From contig OW028580.1 of assembly GCA_932294295.1 (NCBI GenBank), positions 30,388,136-30,452,135 on the forward strand: 64,000 nucleotides of DNA, given 5' to 3'. Position numbers and translations under genes: made by a program. Within the stretch, counting starts at the first letter, position 1, and every line of letters begins with the position of its first letter. Positions 56,033-64,000 of the stretch are shown in pieces. This stretch comes from Alitta virens (lineage: Eukaryota > Annelida > Polychaeta > Phyllodocida > Nereididae). The notes below the pieces were generated by a model. It saw nothing but the letters and a program-made list of their open reading frames with translations, was not told where the DNA came from and made no database searches.

Positions 56033-56560
56033 GCCCTTCAGAAAACATTGCTTTTTCTTACTGGGTCTTGCTCAAAAATTGAATTGCACTGAATAAAATT
56101 TATATAATATCTTTTATCTTTGTTCTGAAATTGGCGCAAGGCCCCAGACATGGCCCATCATGAATGCTTTACTCCCATGTGAGGTGAGTGAGGAGCTGTA
56201 AAGTCTTTGACTTAGTGTGAGACCCCGAGATTCAATGGGGCCCCTAACTCAGGCTTGAGCTGATCATGATGTGTGAGGAACCTGACCCCATGGGCCCATT
56301 GTATATAATATTATGTCCATGTATCTTTGACTTGATGCTCATGTGGCCCCTAGACCTGATCATCCTGATGAGCTCCAAATGAAATCATTGTAAATTCCTT
56401 GATTTATTTGGTGCAATGGCCAGGGCCCCACTGAACCTCCCAAGCTGCTCACAGCGCCACCTCTCCTACCGTCATTTCATGGTTGCACCCGCCTTGCACT
56501 TTGTGAGCAAGTTGTGAACCCCAAGTAAGGTAGGTTGATTTTTCACATTTCTTGAGATAT
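56033..56560. other. Intergenic, nothing recognised
   Basis: Moderately GC-richer stretch with no supported gene or repeat. Confidence 0.35.
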
Positions 56561-57850
56561 TGACTTTGGACAAGTCAAGCTTGTAATATCACAATGGCAG
56601 ATAAAAAAAAATTCAAATATCTAGCTTGAATACTTTTTTGAGGAAACAATGTATCCCTGTCCACTTTCCCATCAACTCCAATGCATAGCAAATTTTCCAG
56701 ACCCTCTTTGTGCGTTTCATCACTTTTTACTTTCATTCTGGCCTTTTCCCTGTCAATTTTCGATTTGTCAACTATTATTTGCTGAACATCAAGGCCCGGC
56801 TTGAGCAGGTCCATAGCCTTCAGATCCAGTAGGATGGTATTGGCAAGACTTGCCCCAAGATTGGAAGCCTGTTGGAAGCCTGTTAATCATCCCACAAACC
56901 GCATAATTATCGACATGGATCATGACCTTGCCTCTGATCAGATCAGGGCCCCAGGTGGCAATGGCCTTGACAAGTGCATGCACCTCCCTCCAATTGAAAG
57001 ATCTCTCTTTTAATTGGCTTGTTAATCTGAGTAAGTCATGGGAAACCAGGAGTTTTGACACACCTATGAATGCCCTGCCAATTCTAGCCTCTCGTGCTGC
57101 AAATGCTACTCGCTTATGCGACCATTTGGCTAGTATTTCACACACTTCTGCTGCTCTGTCAGCCGATATGCTTAGCTCAGAACTGTGTTAATCAGGATCC
57201 CTAGAAATTCTACTCTAGTGGAAAGGGCAGTGACCTTAGTCTGTGAACACTGAGCTATTACAGACATCCAGCATTTTCTGCTGGCATAAACCAGCTGACT
57301 CTGCTACCAATAGTTCAAGACTTTGGAGTAGTAAAATTCGCTCTGCCCACTAGCATTAGGCCACTGAATTCCCAGAAGGTGCCAGTCTTCTGGTCTGACT
57401 GGGATGTGTTTGTATGCGTCTTTGAGGTCTAGCTTAGCTAGCCAAGCGGAGTTCAGCAGCATCATCGACTGATGAGTACTGTAGCAATATTCGAGCAGAT
57501 CTATCTCTGCATTGATGGATTCTATAGGCGGAAATGTATCATACACAGTGTAGATCCTTTGAATTTTATGAATACGCCAAGAGGTGAAACAAAGTATGCA
57601 TCATACAGAGCAGACTCAAATGGTCCAAACAACCTACCTGCACTTAAGTTGGTGTACGGATTACCTCGTCTACAGCATGAAAGTGTTCGGATGGGTAGGG
57701 CTAGTTGAGCGAGACTCATAACACCTAAGGCAGGCGCTCTGCCAATTTCTACACCTTTACACAGACTTTGGAATGTGCAATCAGCTACAGCCTGAATTGT
57801 AGTGGTTTTAGGTTTGGTGCTGCTCTTGAACCCTTTTGGCCATCGGCATC
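56561..57850 (-). pseudogene. DIRS-like retrotransposon RT and RNase H remnant
   Basis: The minus strand, in broken frames, reads SPLGVFIKFKGSTLCMIHF (about 57630-57530), AWLAKLDLKDAYKHIPVRPEDWHLLGIQW (about 57455-57365), EFLGILINTVLS (about 57215), then LKERSFNWREVHALV and KVMIHVDNYAVCGMINR (57145-56890). This order and wording (Asp-Trp-His after the first catalytic Asp; ERSFNWRE in RNase H) are typical of DIRS-type tyrosine-recombinase retroelements. No recombinase domain is recognised and the frames carry stops. A lysine-rich 79-codon frame at 56814-56575 follows and is unassigned. Confidence 0.8.
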
Positions 57851-58297
57851 ATGTTTACGTCTGTATTTTCTACCACGCTTACATATATTTAGCTGAAAGG
57901 GCAGGCAAATTTCGTCAGCCTGAAACCTTGCATCAAAAGTGCTAACATAAAACTCTTGGATAAGAGAGAAAAATGCAAAACTTCTGCGATTGCCTAGTAC
58001 TTCTCATACGTGATCACAAATGGTAATTTGAAGGTGAATGATTTGAATCTGAACGGGAAGCCTATTTAGAGGGGACACTTTTCCAATAGAGCAGGCACTC
58101 TCTCATTGGACAAAAGGTATCATGTGACATTGCTATATTAAGCACAGCAACTTGGCCTGGAGTGCTGGTTGAGTGCTAGTGCTTGGCTTGCATTGGCTGA
58201 CCTACTTTCTCACGTGCCTATTACCGTGAGAGGGTCACAGCAAAACCACGCCATTGCCATGAAATCTGGCAAAGCCAAGCAACAGAAGCTGTGTCGA

Positions 58298-58373
58298 GTA
58301 AGTGGACATACCCTAGACGGAGTGTCATCTTCTTGTGCAAGATGGACAGAAATGACCTTTGTAAAGGGGAGAT
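58298..58373 (+). repeat. Inverted duplication, left arm
   Basis: From GTAAGT to AAAGGGGAGAT, about 75 bases are repeated inverted at 58977-59051 with small indels (9 extra bases here, an 8-base ATGGACAG duplication there). Both arms start at a GTAAGT that could act as a 5' splice site. Confidence 0.85.
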
Positions 58374-58976
58374 AGTATGATAGTCACAATTAGACTTCGG
58401 CGGCTTCTACATAAATTACCCTAAACCAAACTGAAGCCCCTTTTTAACCTATTTTTGAAGTAAAAATCGTCATTCCTTGAATTGTCATCATCTGTCGGCA
58501 GCAACTTCACTGAGATCATGGCAGAAATCCTTGTAAGTGTCGCCATTTTGATAAATATGACAATTGATGACGTCATAATGGCTATATTGTGACATCACAA
58601 TACTATAAATATGTCATAAATGATTTAAGATCTGAATGTGCATTCTAATAAGACCTTAAATCAACAGTACATCTGCACTGTAACTTCTGAAAGTTGTAAA
58701 GAGACTTTTCAAACCTCAATATAAAATAAAACACAAATTTATAAAATATTAAACTAAAAAGAATTATTATTTTTTGGATCTCCCACGATGCCTAGTACAA
58801 AAATGTTGGCAAAACAAACAAATTTTCTTGCCACATGGCTGTTAAATTTGGTTGTTGTAAAATAATTATGAAAGAAATTTCGAATTTTTCCTCAAAATAT
58901 GATAGAGAAAACTGTTCTACACAAACGTGAGTGGTTTATGTCTGTGGTAGTCAAATCTTTCACGTGTCCACAAGAA

Positions 58977-59051
58977 ATCTCCCCTTTACAAGGGTCATTT
59001 CTGTCCATCTGTCCATCTTCCACAAGAAGATGACACTCCATCTAGACTTAC
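58977..59051 (-). repeat. Inverted duplication, right arm
   Basis: Partner of 58298-58373, about 600 bases away. Immediately upstream of its GTAAGT on the minus strand lies an open stretch (about 59165-59052) coding a strongly hydrophobic segment (FAIVVGFCFLLLLMSLLFLA). This could be a transmembrane exon of the SRCR gene, but its acceptor is unclear. Confidence 0.8.
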
Positions 59052-59692
59052 CCTAGGAAGATGGCCCGAGATGGCCAGGAACAGAAGTGACATAAGCAAG
59101 AGAAGGAAGCAGAAGCCAACAACGATGGCAAATACCGTGTTAACCAATTTTACGTGAGTAAAATAACTTAACACAACATGAAAAATGCCCAAGTAGAATT
59201 GGACAAAAATGCCATGTTTATTGGCAACACAAGACAGACAAGTAAGACACACAGACAGACATGAACATTTACAAGATACATTAGAAGTTACATTAAAATT
59301 GCCTGAGGGCCATTTTTCATTATCTAACTTTTACCTATATTATATATCAGGGTCTCAATGAAATAATTTTTACTGATTGTGATTTTTGGACCACAGCTAA
59401 TCACTTCCCTTCGAAACACAGAGTAACAACTGGTAAGAGAAATGCCATTTTTTGTGTGTGCAAATTATGCAATTTTGGTTTAAAAAAATTATATATATAT
59501 ACCATCTCCACTCCCTCCAGATCCTGTTAATAGAAAACAAGAATTTAATATTCTAATCATGATAGAGTACTTAACGTGTAGATTCCAATAGACAGCTATA
59601 GCTCATTTTGGCTAGTGGCTGAAAGCAAAGATGAAACATTTATTTGGACAATCTTCAAGCAATCTTGCAAAAAAATATTTGTAGGAAATTAC

Positions 59693-61066
59693 CTCCAGTG
59701 CAGGTTAGGTACACAGCTTCCGAATCACTGCAGTCATGTACACCCCACATGTTATGTCCGCACAACTAGAGGTTACTGCCACCGTTTGGACAATTAACAT
59801 TGTCCAGTAGAAACTGTGAAAATAAAATGGTGAAATTACTAATAAAAATCAATGTACACACCAATTTTAAAAGCAAACTGAAGAGGCCATACATATTTGC
59901 CATACAAAAAAACTTTCAATACTCAAATGACACCATATGAAGTTTAATCTAGTGGAAGGACATGGATCTCATGAAACTACATTTAAAGAGTAAATTGTGA
60001 ACTAAAATGTCTCAATTTGGATGTTTGACTACTTCCCCTTAGTCTAATATAGTTGGAATTTTTTCTTGTATCACGGTTATAATCATTGTTGTTACCATTT
60101 TCTCATGCAGTGTATAAACACATATTCATAACAATTTCAATTGGTAACACAGGGAATTCCAGTTGCTCAGGCTTAGGGGGCTTACAGGGGTCTCCCCACA
60201 ATAGAGAAATAGTATTTTGATATGTCTCTATTGTTAAAGTAAAATGTCTGAGTATTAAGTCCAAGCCTATCATAGCAGGAGCATGAAGAGTAGAATTTTT
60301 CTTTTTTGATATGCAAAAGCAGTGCTTATATCACGAATCTTCGCAACCAACCTTCGGTAGTGGTTCTCCTGCTTGATCAGTCAAAATTGTGACATCGCTG
60401 ACATCTGAGTAGCCAAGCTGTCGACAAGCCACTCTAGCTTCCCTAATTGTGAAGTCATCATCGCATACCTTCCCCCATTCATTATTGTAAAACACCTTCA
60501 GTCTCCCATTGCTTGAAAGTCTCAGTTCCTCTGATATGAATCATTTTTTATATAAAATTGATAACTAATATTACTTGTTGCAACAATACACTCGTATTAC
60601 ATGGCAAAATGTGCTACGTGCGTTTTCTATGTGTTTGGATAAACGCATGGAAAACGCTTGGTTTTCACCTCATTTTAATTAGGCAAAAACCATGCGTTTT
60701 CCATGCATTTATCCTTCTCGTGGAAAACGCATGTGGCACATTTGGCCATGTACATATGATAAATTTAGACATGAAAAAATTACATACTGCAAAAAACTAA
60801 AGCAAATAGCAACTAAATTATAATAAATACCAGAATAGAAAAGAAAATCTGTATTTAACTTTTAAGGAGTACATAAAGTTTGAAATAGTTTAGGTTTCAA
60901 AGGTTATATTCTGCCATGGAAATACTATTGCTAATGCAATTTGCTACATCTTAGGTTAGTACTAGACAGCTTTAACTTGTAATTCTACATAATTTTCTAC
61001 TATCACACACAATTAGCAAGAATCTACAGACCAACATTGAAGAAAAATACTTACGAGTATACGGTT
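59693..61066 (-). pseudogene. SRCR-domain gene fragment with microexon and one in-frame stop
   Basis: Exons on the minus strand: microexon 61066-61055 (12 nt, AACTTGCAG|AACCGTATACTC|GTAAGT), 60530-60352 and 59813-59693. Phases fit throughout. The two larger exons encode one scavenger receptor cysteine-rich domain. The first half has [19 protein letters not shown] and [13 protein letters not shown]; the second has LLDNVNC, MWGVHDCSDSEAVYLTCTG. Six cysteines and a two-exon structure fit group A SRCR domains, which bind ligands at cell surfaces and in innate immunity. A TAG at 59766-59768 replaces an expected codon in SNLxLCGHN, and the 60351 donor is the weak GTTGGT. It may be a pseudogene or a null allele. 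Other exons are not found, except the possible membrane segment near 59100. Confidence 0.8.
60598..60752. repeat. 155-bp imperfect palindrome (fold-back element)
   Basis: The left arm from TACATGGCAAAATGTGCTAC pairs with the right arm ending GGCACATTTGGCCATGTA at about 80% over roughly 68 bases, around a 20-base centre. Both arms carry ATGGAAAACGC words. It lies in the intron between the SRCR microexon and exon. Confidence 0.75.
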
Positions 61067-61769
61067 CTGCAAGTTAAATAAGAAAATGCATCAAAAAGTA
61101 TTATTTTGAAACGTCAGTTGTGACAATTACTACTGTAACATTAAAAAACAAAACTTTTCAAAATCAAACCATATAAGGGAATATATTTTATGATTTACAT
61201 GTTGTACTCTAGCCATTTCTATACGACCCAGTAACCTAATATTTCCTCTTCTTCTAAAAAATTGTATTGTTTTTTGGGGTTTTTTTTAACTGTGCAATGT
61301 AAGATTTAGTGTTTTTATAGGCAGACAGTTGTCCATGTGGCTTTTACTGGCACTTGCCTATCTACGGAGCACCGAGAGTACAGAAAAAAATAAGGCTGTG
61401 GACTTCATGAGATCGCTCATGGTGCAGCACTGATTTGTCGACCGAAGTTCCACAAAAAATCAACGGTTTTGTGCACAGTTTTGCACTGAACACAACACAT
61501 AATAATAATAAATACCAGAATAGAAAAGTCAAAAATACATGATAGGTTACACTTGGGGAAGTTAAACATAAAAAGACCAACATTTAAAGTTATAATTTGT
61601 AGCGGACATCAATGGTTTCAGAATGAGCCCTACCATTGACAGATTTAATGATACGTAACACCTTTTTTGCAATTTAAGAATAGGCACTTATAATGTAGTA
61701 TGAGTTGAACCCCAAACATTTAGCGTTATTGATATGAGAAAATAGAAAACTGTAATATAGTGTAATTAA

Positions 61770-62150
61770 ACTATCGATATTTAGTAATTTTTAGCTCTTC
61801 AAATAGTTCCAATACAGCGAGAAATTTTACTTTTAATATAATCAATATGTTATCCAACCGTAGTTCATTATCAAAAAAAAATTGTATAGATCTGACTGGA
61901 GTAATTGCCTCATGACCAATCTTAATGCTTTTATCACTATCTGTTAATTTATATTTGGAACAGAGAATTATATTTTTGGGTTTTTTCAACATCTATAAGA
62001 GATAATTTATTAGATAGCATCCATGGAAGAATTTTAAATAATTCATCATTTGCACAATCAACTAAGTTAGCGAGATTTCCACCACACAGTTAAAAATAAA
62101 TTGGTGTCATCAGCAAATATGATTGGTGTCAGGATATTGGATGTATTAAC
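61770..62150 (-). pseudogene. LINE reverse transcriptase remnant
   Basis: The minus strand reads IIFADDTNLF (about 62130), then, after a shift, NLVDCANDELFKILPWMLSNKLSL, and after another shift HIDYIKSKISRCIGTI. These are the RT catalytic FADD motif, connection and thumb of a CR1/L2-like LINE. Several frameshifts and stops. Confidence 0.82.
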
Positions 62151-62243
62151 TAAATCATTCATATATTAAAATATATATATATTCCAGCAAGCAGAATGTT
62201 TTGAATTATTTTAACTAGTTTAACACAACTTACCACAGCTTAA

Positions 62244-63622
62244 AGGGGAACTAATGGAAGTTTGCATGTTAATTTCAAAAGTTCAATTAGTTGTCAAATA
62301 ATATATTGCAGTGAAAGGAAATGTCTTAAACTCGGGTTTGATATGATTTCAAGCCAATTAAAAGTGAAATTTGCACCAACCATCAACATGCTGGGGGCCG
62401 CCATTATTGCACACTGCACGCAATATAGTGACGTCACTTATGTACACAGCTAGGCCATATGTATTCAGCAATACAAATTAATTGCAATCCTGTGGATTAC
62501 AATCTGTTACATTGTTCATTGCAATTATAATGACAAGAACAGATATCACAACAACATAAAGTTCTTACTGAGTGTCAAGTAATTGCCATTGAACTATTTG
62601 AGACAATGCAATTACTTGACACTCAGTAAGAACAACTATCAAGTATCCTGCTTTGTAATACAACTACTGTTTATTAGTGAAGCTTTAAAAAAATATTGTA
62701 TTGACAAAGTTTTGTTGAAAATAAGTCTTTGATATTATATTTTATTTTAAACTGGTTATTTAATGTATCTAGCAATGCAACCAACATACAATTGAAATAA
62801 GCACAATTTGGTAATTAATATATATTAATCTTGGTAAAGAAGGAGGTACTGCCTTTAAAACAACCCCACTAACACTACATATACACCAAATATAAATACT
62901 ATGAAATATATTTATACTATACATAATACTAATACTGCACATTGCCCCTAAAGATTATATGTGACATATTTTATTTACAAAGCAAAGCAGTATTCCAATT
63001 CTGTTCTCTTGCAAAAATATGGTCAGAAATATAGTGATACAAAATATATGCTAAATGTAATCTTAAAGTTATTAAATTTTACATTAAATAACTTTTGCTA
63101 TTTAAACTCCTATGCTTGGGAAAAACGTCTTACATAACATGTACGTAGCAGGGTTATTGCCTATTTGCCCATGCATATATATATATATATACCTATATAC
63201 CTATTCTTAGATATAAATTGCTTATTGCAATCAATGCAATAATTAGCTATAATTATGATGTATTCCCAAGAAATTACAATTAGCTTTGACATGCCCTTAA
63301 CAAAAGCTCTGAAAGTGCAATTACACCTGTATCTAAAACTGTTGTTGACAGTTGTTCTCACCATTGAATTGCAATGCCAAGCCTCCAGAATACTTGGCTC
63401 TCACTCCATGCTAAGAGTTGGTACAACAGTGACATATTTCCGGTCAGTGCAAAACACCAGGAATTTAAAAAATGGCGGCCTCCGTAGTTCACAACACGGA
63501 GCTAATAAATGCAGGATATTTCATTACCAGGGCACATATACAAGTTATGAATAGCATGGAATTGTTTCTATGGACCCAAGCTAAAATCTGAGAGGTAAAG
63601 TGCAAAAGGGGTTAGTTCCCCT
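62244..63622. mobile_element. TTAA-flanked non-autonomous DNA transposon, 1.38 kb
   Basis: AGGGGAACTAA at 62244 is mirrored by TTAGTTCCCCT at 63622, with TTAA on both sides (62240-62243, 63623-63626). TTAA target duplications are typical of piggyBac and Kolobok superfamilies. No transposase is visible; the 99-codon frame at 63255 has no recognisable motif. It contains the hairpin at 62561-62633. Confidence 0.78.
62561..62633. ncRNA. Perfect 26-bp-stem hairpin (miRNA-like or fold-back)
   Basis: GTTCTTACTGAGTGTCAAGT at 62561 opens a 26-base arm that pairs without mismatch to 62608-62633. One bulged C, four more pairs and a 12-base loop follow. At 73 nt the size is that of a pre-miRNA, but perfect pairing also suits a transposon-borne palindrome. 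Expression is unknown. Confidence 0.4.
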
Positions 63623-63724
63623 TTAAGATCACGTCTTCTTCATGGACACAATCTGTATTCATCCAACCATCATTCTGGCATGAAAGGATATCTGTTTCCA
63701 TCCCCTTGCTTGAAACTGATCCAG

Positions 63725-63865
63725 CATAATCTAAACAATGGGTGAGACAGGCTTTACATCTCATATGTTTTCCCAGATGGGGCTGATCAGGATAGGCAGG
63801 TGCCAAGACAATGAGGCGAATTATGAAGAAACCTTCCAACATGGGCTGGATTCGAACCCCTGCAC
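63725..63865 (-). mobile_element. SINE family A, minus-strand copy
   Basis: On the minus strand a perfect B box GGTTCGAATCC (63858-63848) is followed by CCATGTTGGAAGG, CGCCTCATTGTC and ATGTAAAGCC. This is the same order as in the SINE at 5081-5268. The A-box half is not clearly preserved. Confidence 0.65.
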
Positions 63866-64000
63866 TTAATTACATTCCTTGAGATAATCAAAATATTGCA
63901 GTATACAGGAGAAAAATACAGTATACAATAAAACTGCCAAATCACCACCAAAATACAATATGTTTTGCATGTGATTATCGTCAAAAGATTTCTCTTATAT

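Noticed and set aside
59615..59797. 60-codon plus-strand frame
   Set aside because: Antisense shadow of the SRCR second-half exon.
63255..63554. 99-codon frame as a transposase of the TTAA element
   Set aside because: No recognisable motif and too short; I treat the element as non-autonomous.

Overview
The window is metazoan nuclear DNA. It is AT-rich, its genes are split by GT-AG introns, and about half of what I can recognise is interspersed repeats. The gene set (insulin-degrading enzyme, a Vax-type homeobox gene, a group-A SRCR receptor exon pair) and the repeat set (Ty3/gypsy of the type primed at TGGCGACGAG, a DIRS-like element, several LINE types, tRNA-derived SINEs, many short TIR elements) suggest a marine invertebrate, most likely a deuterostome such as an echinoderm or hemichordate. 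I cannot fix the species from sequence alone.

Layout. 1-8.3 kb: the 3' half (13 exons) of an insulin-degrading enzyme gene (IDE) on the plus strand, ending in a peroxisomal-type SKL tail. Its introns carry SINEs and TIR elements. 9.4-17.5 kb: a graveyard of retroelements (LINE RT and gypsy integrase remnants on the minus strand, then a decayed gypsy gag-pol on the plus strand with two smaller elements nested in it). 19.1-21.2 kb: a small gene with a probable non-coding first exon and one 431-codon coding exon. The protein is Ser-rich and carries two [GS]IL[RK] motifs plus a C-terminal KRVTF, the motif pair used to dock on protein phosphatase 1. 21.7-31.4 kb: repeats only, including a 10-bp minisatellite that arose inside a PIF/Harbinger-like element, a hAT-like element nested in another Harbinger-like element, and a 13-bp satellite. 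34.4-48.8 kb: a three-exon Vax homeobox gene with introns of 9.5 and 3.7 kb and a 22-bp tandem repeat just after its stop codon. 49-58 kb: more TIR elements, a LINE 3' end and a DIRS-like RT/RNase H. 59.7-61.1 kb: minus-strand SRCR exons plus a 12-nt microexon, with one in-frame stop. 62.2-63.6 kb: a TTAA-flanked element containing a near-perfect hairpin.

The genes do not form a pathway. IDE is a cytosolic/peroxisomal peptidase, Vax a transcription factor of anterior/ventral neural patterning, the 431-aa protein a candidate phosphatase-1 regulator, and SRCR proteins are scavenger/immune receptors. The IDE-Vax linkage is notable because human IDE and VAX1 both lie on the long arm of chromosome 10.
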